Shown piece after piece: positions 51,949-61,651 of a DNA stretch of 64,000 nt. The notes under the pieces were generated by a model that was not told where the DNA came from, made no database searches, and worked only from the letters and a program-made list of their open reading frames with translations. The translations under genes were made by a program, and so were the position numbers. This stretch comes from Cupriavidus sp. IDO. Its GTDB lineage: Bacteria > Pseudomonadota > Gammaproteobacteria > Burkholderiales > Burkholderiaceae. Position 1 is the stretch's first letter; each line of letters starts with the position of its first letter. Where the stretch lies: NCBI RefSeq assembly GCF_000812465.1, contig NZ_JWMA01000033.1, positions 62,001 through 126,000 on the forward strand, in the 5' to 3' direction.

Positions 51949-54842
51949 TGATCCGGTCCGTTCCCATCTTTCGGGCGCGCCAGGCCGAGACGCCAACCGC
52001 CGCCGACGCGCCGGCCGACGACGCCTGGACCCGGCATGTGTCGTCGCTGGCCGCGCATGGCATTGCCGAGCCCGGCAGCATACTGGACGGCCACCGCCAC
52101 AAGCCAGCCACCGAGGCGGACGTCCAGGCGCTCTGCGACGTGGCCCCGTCCTTCGCGGACTTGCTGCCTTGGGTCGAATACCTGCCCGAGTCGAAGAGTA
52201 TGCTTCTGGAAGACGGGCAATCCGTCGCCGCCTTCTTCGAGCTCGCGCCGGTTGGCACCGAGGGGCGCGAGATGGCTTGGCTGTGGCAAGTGCGCGATGC
52301 GTTGGAGAACGTGCTGCAGGACTCGTTCGATGAACTCGACGAGAACCCCTGGGTGGTACAGCTCTACGCCCAGGACGAGGCGACCTGGGATGGCTACCTG
52401 CGCAGGCTGGCCTGCTACGTGCGGCCGCGCGCTCAGGGCAGTGCCTTCAGTGAGTTCTACCTGCGCTTCTTTGCGCACCACCTGCGCGCGATCGCCAAGC
52501 CCGGTGGCCTCTTTGAGGACACCATGGTGACGGGTCTGCCGTGGCGTGGCCAGGTCCGGCGCGTGCGCATGGTGGTCTACCGGCGCGCACCCACGACACG
52601 GGTCTCCCGGCGCGGCCAATCGCCCGAGCAGTCCCTGTCCACGATCTGCGACCGACTTGTGGGCGGCCTTGCCAATGCGGGCGTGAAGGCCCGCCGCATG
52701 GATGCGGCCGACATCCACGACTGGCTGCTGCGCTGGTTCAACCCGCATCCGACGCTGCTGGGGCCTAGTTCCGAAGATCGTGAGCGCTTCTACGCGCTGA
52801 CCCGCTACCCCGAGGAGACGGAGACAGGCGAGATCGAGCTGGCTAGCTGCGACTTTGCCCAGCGCCTGTTCTTCGGGCAGCCGCACTCGGACGTGGTCAA
52901 CGGTGCCTGGCTCTTCGATGGCATGCCGCATCGGGTCATTGTGATGGACCGGCTGCGCGCGCCCCCGGCGACGGGACATATCACCGGCGAGACCCGCAAG
53001 GGCGGCGATGCGGTCAATGCACTGTTCGACCAGATGCCGGAGGACACGGTGATGTGCCTCACTCTGGTCGCCACGCCCCAGGACGTGCTAGAGGCCCATC
53101 TGAACCACCTGAGCAAGAAGTCGGTGGGCGAGACACTAGCTTCGGAGCAGACTCGCCAGGACGTGCAGCAGGCGCGCAGCCTGATCGGCAGCGCGCACAA
53201 GCTCTACCGCGGCGGGTTGGCCTTCTACCTGCGCGGACGCGACCTGCAGCAGCTCGACGCCCGCGGCCTGCAACTGGTCAACGTCATGCTCAACGCCGGG
53301 CTGCAGCCGGTGCGCGAGGAAGACGAGGTGGCGCCGCTCAACAGCTACCTGCGCTGGTTGCCCTGCGTCTTCGACCCGGCCCTGGACAAGCGGCAGTGGT
53401 ACACCCAGCTCATGTTCGTGCAGCACGCCGCGAACTTGGCGCCGGTTTGGGGCCGCAGCCAGGGCACGGGGCATCCGGGCATCACGTTCTTCAACCGTGG
53501 CGGCGGGCCGATCACCTTCGATCCGCTCAACCGGCTGGACCGGCAGATGAACGCGCATCTGTTCTTGTTCGGCCCCACCGGCTCGGGCAAGAGCGCCACG
53601 CTCAACAATATCCTGAACCAGGTCACGGCGATCTACCGGCCGCGCCTGTTCATCGTCGAGGCGGGCAACAGCTTCGGCCTTTTCGGCGACTTTGCGTCGC
53701 GCCTGGGCCTGTCGGTCCACCGTGTCAAGCTTGCTCCCGGCGCCAGCGTGAGCTTGGCTCCTTTCGCCGACGCCTGGCGGCTGGTAGATACGCCTGGTGA
53801 AGTGCGAACGCTGGATGTCGATGACCTGGATGAGCGCGGCGACGACGAGGCAACGCCGGTCACGGACGCTGATGAGCAGCGGGACGTGCTTGGCGAACTG
53901 GAGATCACGGCGCGACTGATGATCACCGGCGGCGAGGACAAAGAAGAGGCCCGAATGACGCGCGCCGATCGCAGCCTCATTCGCCAGTGCATCCTCGACG
54001 CGGCCCAGCGTTGTGTGGCTGACAAGCGAGCGGTACTCACGCGCGACGTTCGCGATGCACTGCGCGGGCGCACTCACGATATGACTCTGCCCGAGGTCCG
54101 CCGCGCCCGGCTGCTGGAGATGGCCGACGCGATGGACATGTTCTGCCAGGGCGTGGATGGCGAGATGTTCGACCGGTCCGGCACGCCCTGGCCCGAAGCC
54201 GATATCACCATCGTCGATCTGGCCACCTTCGCGCGCGAGGGCTACAACGCCCAGCTCTCCATCGCCTACATCAGTCTCATCAATACGGTGAACAACATCG
54301 CCGAGCGCGACCAGTTTCTCGGGCGGCCGCTCATCAACGTGACCGATGAGGGGCACATTATCACCAAGAACCCGCTGCTCGCCCCTTACGTAGTCAAGAT
54401 CACCAAGATGTGGCGCAAGCTCGGTGCCTGGTACTGGCTCGCGACCCAGAACATCGATGACCTGCCCAAGGCGGCCGAACCGATGCTCAATATGATCGAG
54501 TGGTGGATCTGCCTTTCGATGCCGCCGGACGAGGTAGAGAAAATCGCACGCTTCCGTGAGCTGAATCCGGCACAGAAGGCGCTGATGCTATCGGCGCGCA
54601 AGGAGGCTGGCAAGTTCAGTGAGGGCGTGATTCTCTCCAAATCGATGGAAGTGTTGTTTCGTGCTGTCCCACCCAGCCTCTACCTGGCGCTGGCTCAGAC
54701 GGAACCTGAGGAGAAAGCCGAGCGCTTCCAGTTGATGCAGCAGTACGGCATTGGCGAACTGGATGCTGCATTGAAGATCGCTGAGAGGATCGACTGCGCC
54801 CGCGGCATCGCATCGCTTCCACTCGATGGATTGACGCCGTAA
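51948..54842 (+). CDS. Conjugative transfer ATPase TraC, PFL_4706 family (TIGR03744)
   Basis: 964 residues. The N-terminal half is the VirB4-type domain (VEYLPESKSMLLEDGQSVAA, RFFAHHLRAIAKPGG). Walker A GPTGSGKS is at 542-549, and the Walker B region is INVTDEGHIITKNPLLAPYV. YWLATQNIDDLPKAAEPMLN is motif D-like. It drives pilus and channel assembly at the inner membrane. An insert of about 90 acidic residues (about 610-700) separates the motifs, as in other members. The frame before 51,948 is a shadow of the lipoprotein gene. Confidence 0.93.
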   Translation: MIRSVPIFRARQAETPTAADAPADDAWTRHVSSLAAHGIAEPGSILDGHRHKPATEADVQALCDVAPSFADLLPWVEYLPESKSMLLEDGQSVAAFFELAPVGTEGREMAWLWQVRDALENVLQDSFDELDENPWVVQLYAQDEATWDGYLRRLACYVRPRAQGSAFSEFYLRFFAHHLRAIAKPGGLFEDTMVTGLPWRGQVRRVRMVVYRRAPTTRVSRRGQSPEQSLSTICDRLVGGLANAGVKARRMDAADIHDWLLRWFNPHPTLLGPSSEDRERFYALTRYPEETETGEIELASCDFAQRLFFGQPHSDVVNGAWLFDGMPHRVIVMDRLRAPPATGHITGETRKGGDAVNALFDQMPEDTVMCLTLVATPQDVLEAHLNHLSKKSVGETLASEQTRQDVQQARSLIGSAHKLYRGGLAFYLRGRDLQQLDARGLQLVNVMLNAGLQPVREEDEVAPLNSYLRWLPCVFDPALDKRQWYTQLMFVQHAANLAPVWGRSQGTGHPGITFFNRGGGPITFDPLNRLDRQMNAHLFLFGPTGSGKSATLNNILNQVTAIYRPRLFIVEAGNSFGLFGDFASRLGLSVHRVKLAPGASVSLAPFADAWRLVDTPGEVRTLDVDDLDERGDDEATPVTDADEQRDVLGELEITARLMITGGEDKEEARMTRADRSLIRQCILDAAQRCVADKRAVLTRDVRDALRGRTHDMTLPEVRRARLLEMADAMDMFCQGVDGEMFDRSGTPWPEADITIVDLATFAREGYNAQLSIAYISLINTVNNIAERDQFLGRPLINVTDEGHIITKNPLLAPYVVKITKMWRKLGAWYWLATQNIDDLPKAAEPMLNMIEWWICLSMPPDEVEKIARFRELNPAQKALMLSARKEAGKFSEGVILSKSMEVLFRAVPPSLYLALAQTEPEEKAERFQLMQQYGIGELDAALKIAERIDCARGIASLPLDGLTP

Positions 54843-54849
54843 GGACCGC

Positions 54850-55614
54850 ATGATGCAACGTTCCGGCGCTAACCAATCCCGGACCCTTCTTGCCGTACTG
54901 CTGGTGGCCGCCACGCTGATAGGCGTAGGCGCCTGGCTGGTACTGCGTCCGCAGGCCATGGCGCCAGCCACTGTTCAGTTCGAGTCTCATGCCGAGGCGA
55001 AGACTGGGGCTCGGTCTACGGCAGTACCCGGACCGCCCTGGCGCCGCGGCCGTTCTGATGCGCGCTTCACCGTGATTGAATATGCCGACCTGGAATGCCC
55101 GTTCTGCCGGACCTACTTCCCGGTCCTTAAGCGCTGGATCGATGAACACCCAGACGTAGCGCTGCAATGGCACCATCTGCCGCTCGCGATGCACGAGCCG
55201 GCCGCATCCGCCGAAGCCCGCCTCGTCGAATGCGTCGGTGCTGCCGGCGGCGATGCTGCGTTTTGGCAGGCGGTCGAATGGGTCTATACCCATACCCGCG
55301 GCAATGGCCAGGGCCTGCCCGAGGAGCTGCGCTATCCAGACCTGTCGCCAGCCGCACAGCAGTGCTTGGCGTCCGAGCGGCCCAATGCATTCATTCGCGC
55401 CCAAGGCGAAGAGGCGGCCAAGAGCGGTGTCACGGCGACGCCGGCCCTGCTTCTGCTGGACCGTGAGACGGGTAAGACGCTGCTGCTGCACGGGCCAGTC
55501 GAGGGCGATGCCTTGCTTTCGGCGCTCGATTTGCTGGCCGCTGGCGGTGCCGATGCCGAGCCGTACAGTTCTACAGATATGCCCGCCGCAATCGTCGGCG
55601 ACATGCCCAGGTAG
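54850..55614 (+). CDS. DsbA-like thiol-disulfide protein of the ICE
   Basis: 254 residues. A membrane anchor or signal (about 13-31) precedes a thioredoxin fold: FTVIEYADLECPFCRTYFPV has the CPFC active site (83-86), and VTATPALLLLD carries the cis-Pro. A helical insert (about 105-190) lies between. It should help form disulfides in the Cys-rich channel proteins encoded downstream (PFL_4710-type). It stands 7 bp after the ATPase gene. Confidence 0.9.
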   Translation: MMQRSGANQSRTLLAVLLVAATLIGVGAWLVLRPQAMAPATVQFESHAEAKTGARSTAVPGPPWRRGRSDARFTVIEYADLECPFCRTYFPVLKRWIDEHPDVALQWHHLPLAMHEPAASAEARLVECVGAAGGDAAFWQAVEWVYTHTRGNGQGLPEELRYPDLSPAAQQCLASERPNAFIRAQGEEAAKSGVTATPALLLLDRETGKTLLLHGPVEGDALLSALDLLAAGGADAEPYSSTDMPAAIVGDMPR

Positions 55615-55807
55615 CCCTCGATCTTCAAGGCTACGGCGCGGCGCGACCGCGTTGATCGAAACCCCGTTCGCATCGCATCCCTGGCGCGAACAGCCATCGC
55701 CACCGCGGTGGTGGATGCCTGTTTGTCCGATGCCTCATGCCGTCATCCCTTGGAGGGTTTGCCCTCCCGGGGCATACGCCTCCGAATTTAACCATTGGAG
55801 GTTTGCA

Positions 55808-56299
55808 ATGTCTTTCGTGTCTGATTCCACCCCGCAGTCGCTCGCTCTGCTTGCCGCCCAGCACGAGGATTGGATCATCCAGCAGGCCATCTCCTTGCTG
55901 GAAAAGCGTGTTTTCAAGTCCGGTCCGGTTCTGAACGGCCTCGCGGCCGTGCGCGACTTCCTGCGTCTCAAACTGGTTGCGGAGCCCAACGAGGTGTTTG
56001 CAGCGGTGTTCCTCGACGGTCAGCACCAGGTACTCGCCTACGAGCCGCTGTTCAAGGGCTCGCGTAGCGAGGTCGCGGTGTATCCGCGAGTGGTTGTTCA
56101 GCGCGCCTTGGCCCTCGACGCCTCGGCGCTCATCCTTGCGCATCAACATCCGTCCGGGATATCCGAGCCGTCGATGGCCGATCGAGTGCTCACGGACCAA
56201 CTCAACGTCGCCTTGGCGCTGGTGGAGGTTCGTCTGCTGGAGCACGTCATTATCGGCAAGGGCACACCGTACTCGTTCGCCGAATCGGGGCTGCTGTAA
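55808..56299 (+). CDS. radC: RadC-family JAB protein
   Basis: 163 residues. The JAMM motif is His112-x-His114 with Asp125 (HQHPSGISEPSMAD), and Glu62 is the upstream partner (EVFAAVFLDGQHQVL). This is the short ICE/plasmid form without the N-terminal HhH part. The link with DNA repair in the family name is not supported by recent work, so the role is unknown. A 193-bp gap precedes it, and a terminator follows at 56,341, so it looks like a separate unit inserted in the transfer operon. Confidence 0.9.
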   Translation: MSFVSDSTPQSLALLAAQHEDWIIQQAISLLEKRVFKSGPVLNGLAAVRDFLRLKLVAEPNEVFAAVFLDGQHQVLAYEPLFKGSRSEVAVYPRVVVQRALALDASALILAHQHPSGISEPSMADRVLTDQLNVALALVEVRLLEHVIIGKGTPYSFAESGLL

Positions 56300-56340
56300 C
56301 CGGTCACGGCGACGTTCCGGACGCGCATATTCCACCCTGT

Positions 56341-56365
56341 GGGAGCTTCGGCTCCCGCTTTTCTT
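56341..56365 (+). terminator. Rho-independent terminator after radC
   Basis: GGGAGC, TTCG loop and GCTCCC (56,341-56,356) are followed by GCTTTTCTT. The UUCG tetraloop makes the hairpin very stable. It lies 42 bp past the radC stop. Confidence 0.8.
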
Positions 56366-56491
56366 GTCGCCAATGCAAGGCGTTTCGTGCGGAGCCAACA
56401 AACGGAATGCGCGCAGTGCGTCTTGTTTGTCGAGGCGATGCCGCCTTCAGCGCTTGACTATGGCTCTGATCAGCTTCCAAGGATCCCGTGC

Positions 56492-56932
56492 ATGTCAGCC
56501 CTTCTACTCAAGTTCTTGCCGGGGTGGCCGGCCCCCTGCATCGCTGCTGTACTGCCAACCATGCTGATTACATTCTGCACGCCCGCCTTCGCCGCCGATG
56601 TGCTTGTCATCACCGACAGCCGCCATCCAGTACGAGCCATGGGCGGTGAGCGGGTCATCGAACTGGACCTTCCCTCGCGGATCGAGGCCGAGCTGTCTGT
56701 GGGCCTGCCCGCAGATGCGATCCTCGCCGCCGACCTTGTGCGCAAGCGCCTACGCGAGGGCAAACTTCAGCGCCGAATAGGCCAGGCCTACCAAGGGCTC
56801 GCCGATGCTCGGGCCCTGGGCATCACCAAGGTGCCCGCCGTAGTGGTCGACGGCCGCTATGTGGTCTATGGCGACCCGGACGTTGCGCGCGCCGTGGCGC
56901 GCATTGAAAGCCATCGGAGGGAACAGCCATGA
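56492..56932 (+). CDS. ICE protein, PFL_4709 family (TIGR03757)
   Basis: 146 residues. A signal peptide (to about residue 34, TPAFAA) precedes DVLVITDSRHPVRAMGGERV and LGITKVPAVVVDGRYVVYGD, which is a thioredoxin-like fold without a CxxC in the usual place. It is periplasmic and is the TrbC-like part of the pair with the PFL_4710-type protein. AAGGA lies before the ATG at 56,492. Its stop overlaps the next start. Confidence 0.87.
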   Translation: MSALLLKFLPGWPAPCIAAVLPTMLITFCTPAFAADVLVITDSRHPVRAMGGERVIELDLPSRIEAELSVGLPADAILAADLVRKRLREGKLQRRIGQAYQGLADARALGITKVPAVVVDGRYVVYGDPDVARAVARIESHRREQP

Positions 56933-57879
56933 ATCGCCTGCTCTTGCCACTCTCTCGCCGGTTTCGGCTGGCTATGGCTTTAGCGCTCCTGAGCGGTGCC
57001 GCGTCGGCATTCGCTTTGACCACGGCCACCATCGTGGCCTCTTCTGCGTCGCCCGGCTGTCTGGAGTACCGCGTCGTCGGCATCTGCTACTGGCTGTATT
57101 GCTCGTGGTCGGGGTGCAGTGTGCGTACGTCGTTGAAAGTACGTCATTACGTGCCGGATGCGGTGGTATCGAGCTATTCGAATACCGGCGAGAACCCATG
57201 GACGGAAGTGCGCGCGATAAGCATGCCGAATCACACCGCCGAAGCCGGTGGCGACGGCACCGTGAACCATGGCAACGATTACAACGTGGCGAAGTTCAAG
57301 AACACCGACGTGATTGGACACCCCGCGGGTTCGGTATTCAGCGAGTTCGCCAGGGCCTTTGGTTACACCTGTCAGGGCGCGGGTACGGCTTTCATGCCGT
57401 ACTTTCTGAGCACGCTCGACACGGCGGCCTGGCGCTACAACGTGCCCGAGATGGTGTATCCGGAGGCGCTGACCTCGGGTATGCGAGAGATCGGTAGCCG
57501 CGTGACGGGGAATCTGTGGGGCAATGTCTTTCCGCGCGGCGGTTTCTTGCATCAGGCCGATGACTACAAGAGCGCGGCCGTGGTTGCGCAGCGCGCGGGC
57601 GACATCGTGACGCGGCGCGCCCAGCCCCACGTCTATCAACCGCTGCTGGCCAATACCCGGGATGGTTACTGGCCGGCTGGTGCACTGATGGAAGGCAACG
57701 CTTCCACCGGAACGTGGCAAGAGCTGAGCCCGACGCTCTCGAACTCCTGTGCCGTTTTTCCGCACAGCAGCCCGCGCGTGCAGGCCAAGCAGGGCGACTA
57801 TGCCTGGGCGCTGTGGCGGCCCTATGCCTGTTGCCAGCGTCGGGGACAGGTCTTCCTTGGTAGCGTTGATTTAGCATGA
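56929..57879 (+). CDS. ICE protein, PFL_4710 family (TIGR03756), TraU-like
   Basis: 316 residues. A signal peptide (to about residue 28) is followed by a Cys-rich body: SPGCLEYRVVGICYWLYCSW near the start and LWRPYACCQRRGQVFLGSVD near the end. VRHYVPDAVVSSYSNTGENP lies between. This is the TraU-like family needed for DNA transfer more than for pilus growth. The many cysteines explain the DsbA-like gene upstream. Confidence 0.89.
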   Translation: MNRLLLPLSRRFRLAMALALLSGAASAFALTTATIVASSASPGCLEYRVVGICYWLYCSWSGCSVRTSLKVRHYVPDAVVSSYSNTGENPWTEVRAISMPNHTAEAGGDGTVNHGNDYNVAKFKNTDVIGHPAGSVFSEFARAFGYTCQGAGTAFMPYFLSTLDTAAWRYNVPEMVYPEALTSGMREIGSRVTGNLWGNVFPRGGFLHQADDYKSAAVVAQRAGDIVTRRAQPHVYQPLLANTRDGYWPAGALMEGNASTGTWQELSPTLSNSCAVFPHSSPRVQAKQGDYAWALWRPYACCQRRGQVFLGSVDLA

Positions 57880-57888
57880 GGTTTCGCG

Positions 57889-59292
57889 ATGAAGGTGTCC
57901 TATTCCTGTATGACAGGGCGTGCCACGTCCTACGCATTGATTATCGCGCTCGCTTGCGCCGTCACGGCAGCAGCAGGCGTCACGTGGGCGCAGACCCGTA
58001 TCGACCGCAATGGCGCAAGCGCGAGCGGCAGCGTCATTGGCGATGACGTGCTCTACAGTGTGGGCGGTGGCCGGGCCGTGTCCATGAGCGGGGCTGGGAA
58101 CATGAAAAGCATCGGCGTCGGGGTCGGCTGGAACAGCAACCTTATCTGCGGGGACATGAGTCTAACGACGACGCTGCAGAATCAGCTGAACGGCGCCACT
58201 AATGGCTTCCAGTCCATCATGTCCTCAGTGATCCAGAACGCTACCAGCGCCGTGGCGTCGCTGCCGGCGCTGATCATCCAGCGCGCGGATCCGGCGCTCT
58301 ACAACCTGCTGGCCAACGGCGTGCTGCAGGCGCGCCTGGATTTCGACCGCTCCAAGATGACCTGCCGGACCATCGCCAACCGGATGGCGGATTTGGCCGG
58401 CGGCCAAGCGGGCTGGGACCAGCTCGCCGAGGGCATGGCACTGCGTGATGCGGCTGGCAGCGCCGATGCGGTATCGGCCATCGCACGGGCCGAATCGAAC
58501 AAGGGCAACAACGGCGTGCCATGGGTAGGCGGCCGCAATGCGGGCGGCTCTAGCCAGAGTCCAATCAAGGTGGTGAGCGACGTAACGCGTGCGGGCTACA
58601 ATTTGCTCAACGGGCGCAACGTCATGGAGACGTCATCGATTCCGCCTGCGTCCTGCGGCAATAGGCTGACGTGCCTCACGTGGTCCTCGCCACAAGCTGC
58701 TATCAACTTCGCCACCCGTGTGCTGGGTGAGCGCGAGCAGCGCACCTGCGACAACTGCGCCAAGACGCAGACCACAGCGGGCGTCGGCCTCACGCCCGTG
58801 ATTCAGGAAGAGTACGACGCCAAACTGCAGGCACTGCAGGAGCTGGTGACGGGTGTGAAGCCGACGACAGTAGCGAACCTCGAGGCGGCCGGCAGCAATT
58901 CGCTGCCGATCACCCGCGGTGTGATCGAAGCCCTGCGAGACGAGCCCGATCAGGATTTGCTGGGCAAGCGGCTGGCTTCCGAGGCAGCGCTGTCAAGTGT
59001 GCTGGAGAAGGCCTTGCTGCTGCAGCGCACGCTGCTGACCGGCAAGAAGGAGCCGAACGTCGCAGCCAATGAGTTGGCGCTGAAGGAGGTCGACCGGGAG
59101 AACGGCACGCTGGAGCAAGAGATCAACAACCTCAAGACCGAGCTGGAGTTGCGGCGCACGCTGGCCGCGAACTCCGCCTTGGCGATCGTGCAGCGCCACG
59201 ACACCCGCGCCGGCGGATCGCGCGGCATCTTCGAGGGCGACACCACGCGTGATCGGCTTAAGGAGTTGCAGAAGCCGCGGAGAACACCATGA
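57889..59292 (+). CDS. ICE protein, PFL_4711 family (TIGR03755), TraH-like
   Basis: 467 residues. A signal peptide (to about residue 33) precedes GDDVLYSVGGGRAVSMSGAG and GVGWNSNLICGDMSLTTTLQ, the family signature. ALIIQRADPALYNLLANGVL follows, and a coiled coil is near the C-terminus (about 395-440). It is a periplasmic part of the mating-pair system. Nine bases separate it from the previous gene, and its stop overlaps the next start. Confidence 0.88.
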   Translation: MKVSYSCMTGRATSYALIIALACAVTAAAGVTWAQTRIDRNGASASGSVIGDDVLYSVGGGRAVSMSGAGNMKSIGVGVGWNSNLICGDMSLTTTLQNQLNGATNGFQSIMSSVIQNATSAVASLPALIIQRADPALYNLLANGVLQARLDFDRSKMTCRTIANRMADLAGGQAGWDQLAEGMALRDAAGSADAVSAIARAESNKGNNGVPWVGGRNAGGSSQSPIKVVSDVTRAGYNLLNGRNVMETSSIPPASCGNRLTCLTWSSPQAAINFATRVLGEREQRTCDNCAKTQTTAGVGLTPVIQEEYDAKLQALQELVTGVKPTTVANLEAAGSNSLPITRGVIEALRDEPDQDLLGKRLASEAALSSVLEKALLLQRTLLTGKKEPNVAANELALKEVDRENGTLEQEINNLKTELELRRTLAANSALAIVQRHDTRAGGSRGIFEGDTTRDRLKELQKPRRTP

Positions 59293-59642
59293 CCGCCCGA
59301 AGGTGGCTGCGGCGGGTCTGGCTGCTCAGCCGTCCCATGTGCATGGCGTTGTTGTGGCTACTGGTCGTAATTGGCTCCTCCGTGGTTGTGAGTGTGGCCG
59401 GCATCCATATCGTGGGCAGCGTCGACAGTTGGGAAAGCTGGCTCCGTGCTCACGCGACTCATTTCTTCGTCTGGCGGCTGCTTCTCTACGCTGCGACAGC
59501 TTATGGCTGGTGCTGGATGCGCGGGCGCTTGCGGCGCCGTGAGCCGTCGGGCCAAGCGCATCAACGCCTCTTGCGAGTCGAGATCGCGGCCGTGATCACC
59601 ATCGTGCTGCTCGAAGGCAGCCAACTTCTGCGCCATGCCTGA
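59289..59642 (+). CDS. Small ICE membrane protein
   Basis: 117 residues with two clear membrane helices (about 16-40 and 55-75) and a third hydrophobic segment near the C-terminus (about 95-112). Basic ends (MTARRWLRRVWLLSR and MRGRLRRREPSG) suggest both termini are mostly cytoplasmic. It lies between the PFL_4711- and TraG-type genes, where related elements also carry a small membrane protein. No known motif. Confidence 0.75.
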   Translation: MTARRWLRRVWLLSRPMCMALLWLLVVIGSSVVVSVAGIHIVGSVDSWESWLRAHATHFFVWRLLLYAATAYGWCWMRGRLRRREPSGQAHQRLLRVEIAAVITIVLLEGSQLLRHA

Positions 59643-59657
59643 AGCTGAGATGACCTC

Positions 59658-61175
59658 ATGACCCTCTACACGACCGACTACCTGGAGTATTACCTGACCC
59701 TCGTGGGGTGGGTGGTCAACAACGGCATCTGGAACATCCTTGTGATCAGCGGCCTGTTCGCGCTGCCGTTCGTTGCCATCGTGATCCACGAGTGGCTGCG
59801 CGCGAGGACAGAAGGCGCGGACGAGGGCAACAAGGGCGTGTTGTCCTCGATGCGCATCGAGAACCGCGTGTGGGTTGCGATCATAGTGGTCCTGTTCGCC
59901 GGCATCCCCTTCATTCCGGTGGACCTCAGCACGATCAAATTCGACACGAGCCGTTCCGGGCAGTGCCAAGTCAATGTCCCCCAGCCGGCCGATACGGGTT
60001 GGTCCAGCGCCTATACGACGCTCAACAACCAGAGCGCACTGGTGCCGGTGTGGTGGTTCTTCATGCACGCCATCTCGAAGGCCGTCACGGGCGCGGCGGT
60101 GGCGGCGATTCCTTGTGGAACTGACCTGCGGCAGATGCGCATGGATGTTGACGCCACGCGCATCGATAACCCGGTGCTGGCCCAGGAAGTCGGCGATTTC
60201 GTGCGTGACTGCTATGGCGCTTCGCGCGCCAAGCTGTTCATGAGCCGGCCGACGCTCTCCGACGAACAGATGAACGACGTCACCTGGATCGGTTCGGGCT
60301 ACTTCCTCAACACCGCCGGCTTCTACGACACCTATCATTCGAGCACGCCGCGCACGGCTTGGCCTTACGACGCGGCCCGCGATGCGGGGCTGGCCCAGGT
60401 GGACAGTGGCGGCGGCTATCCGACCTGCCGACAATGGTGGTCCGATGGCAGCAGAGGGCTGCGCGCACGCCTGCTGGCCCAGATCGATCCCGATCTGCTC
60501 TCTCGTATCGGGCGATGGGCGGGCTTTCTCTCGCAGAATGAGGTCAACGACTCGGTGGTCCGCGCCGTCGTCTCGCCCCGGCAGCAGAAGATGAACCAGG
60601 GGGCCGTCTATACGGACTACGGCGGTCAGATTGAAAAGACGCTGCCCAACATTGTGGCGCGCGGCACCGGCGATCTCGGCCTGGCCGCCGGCTCGCCTGC
60701 TTTCTTCCCTGCCATGGACGTGGTGCGCCAGGCGCTGCCGATGGTGCTGTCGCTGCTCAAGATGGCACTCGTCATCTGCATCCCGCTGGTGCTGCTGTTC
60801 GGCACCTACGAGCTGAAGACCGTGGTCGCTGTGAGCTGCGTCCAGTTCGCGCTGTTCTTCGTGGATTTCTGGTTCCAACTTGCGCGCTGGCTGGATAGCA
60901 CGATCCTTGACGCGCTCTATGGCTCGGGGTTAGGTGCGAACCGGCCGCACTCGAACTTCGATCCCTTGATCGGCCTGAACAATGCCTTCGGCGACATGCT
61001 GCTGAACTTCGTCATGGCGACGATGTTCGTCATCTTGCCGACATTCTGGGTGGCCGCACTCGGGTGGGTAGGCGTGCGGGCTGGCGCCGCGCTTCAGTCA
61101 TTGGGTGTGGGATCTAAGGAGGCTCAGGCTGCAGGAGGGAAAGGCTCCGGCATCGCCATGAAGACTGTTAAGTGA
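59658..61175 (+). CDS. TraG N-terminal domain mating-pair protein
   Basis: 505 residues. Membrane helices are at about 12-40 and 70-92, with a group of four between about 365 and 475. The N-terminal part (YLEYYLTLVGWVVNNGIWNI) and the core SGQCQVNVPQPADTGWSSAY are typical of the TraG_N family. The central 250 residues are periplasmic and include CRQWWSDGSRGLRARLLAQI. It should stabilise mating pairs and may act in entry exclusion. It is convergent with the DUF3742 gene, whose stop is 5 bp away. Confidence 0.9.
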   Translation: MTLYTTDYLEYYLTLVGWVVNNGIWNILVISGLFALPFVAIVIHEWLRARTEGADEGNKGVLSSMRIENRVWVAIIVVLFAGIPFIPVDLSTIKFDTSRSGQCQVNVPQPADTGWSSAYTTLNNQSALVPVWWFFMHAISKAVTGAAVAAIPCGTDLRQMRMDVDATRIDNPVLAQEVGDFVRDCYGASRAKLFMSRPTLSDEQMNDVTWIGSGYFLNTAGFYDTYHSSTPRTAWPYDAARDAGLAQVDSGGGYPTCRQWWSDGSRGLRARLLAQIDPDLLSRIGRWAGFLSQNEVNDSVVRAVVSPRQQKMNQGAVYTDYGGQIEKTLPNIVARGTGDLGLAAGSPAFFPAMDVVRQALPMVLSLLKMALVICIPLVLLFGTYELKTVVAVSCVQFALFFVDFWFQLARWLDSTILDALYGSGLGANRPHSNFDPLIGLNNAFGDMLLNFVMATMFVILPTFWVAALGWVGVRAGAALQSLGVGSKEAQAAGGKGSGIAMKTVK

Positions 61176-61180
61176 CCTGC

Positions 61181-61552
61181 TTAGTCTTGTTCGTCTTCGG
61201 GATCGTGAGGATCGATTCGATGACCATCATAAGAATACAGGCCATACCCGGCAGGACCGTGCTTCCATTCTGCCTTGTGTTCCTCGTCATAGCTTCCATT
61301 ATCATTCCGAACGATCAAGGCGCCGGCCAGAGCGAATGCAAGCAGCAACGCTAGCCATAATGTGGTGTAGAGCAACGCGCCGAGCGCGGTGAGCTTGAGC
61401 ACCATCAGCAAAGCCTTCGCAACGCCAGGCCCCCATCCTCGCGCCACCAGCCAATTCGTTGCCCTCCGGTCCAGCCGCACACAACTCTGCCACAGCCGGC
61501 CCAAGGTCCGGCCCACACCCTCCGCGAAAGTGGTTTGTGCAACGTGTTTCAT
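61181..61552 (-). CDS. DUF3742 ICE protein
   Basis: 123 residues. It has VGRTLGRLWQSCVRLDRRAT near the N-terminus, a pair of membrane helices (about 47-80) and the conserved tail EWKHGPAGYGLYSYDGHRID, then PHDPEDEQD. This is DUF3742, found opposite the transfer genes in this ICE class and of unknown role. The ATG at 61,552 has GAGG eight bases upstream. The longer frame to 61,651 adds unrelated sequence. Confidence 0.87.
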   Translation of the reverse strand: MKHVAQTTFAEGVGRTLGRLWQSCVRLDRRATNWLVARGWGPGVAKALLMVLKLTALGALLYTTLWLALLLAFALAGALIVRNDNGSYDEEHKAEWKHGPAGYGLYSYDGHRIDPHDPEDEQD

Positions 61553-61651
61553 TGTGGCTACCTCATGCTCGTCCTGCCGTGTCCCTCGATACTCGTTCTT
61601 GAATCCTGCACGGCTTTTCAACCGAGAGGCTGATTTCCCTGCAACATCCAA

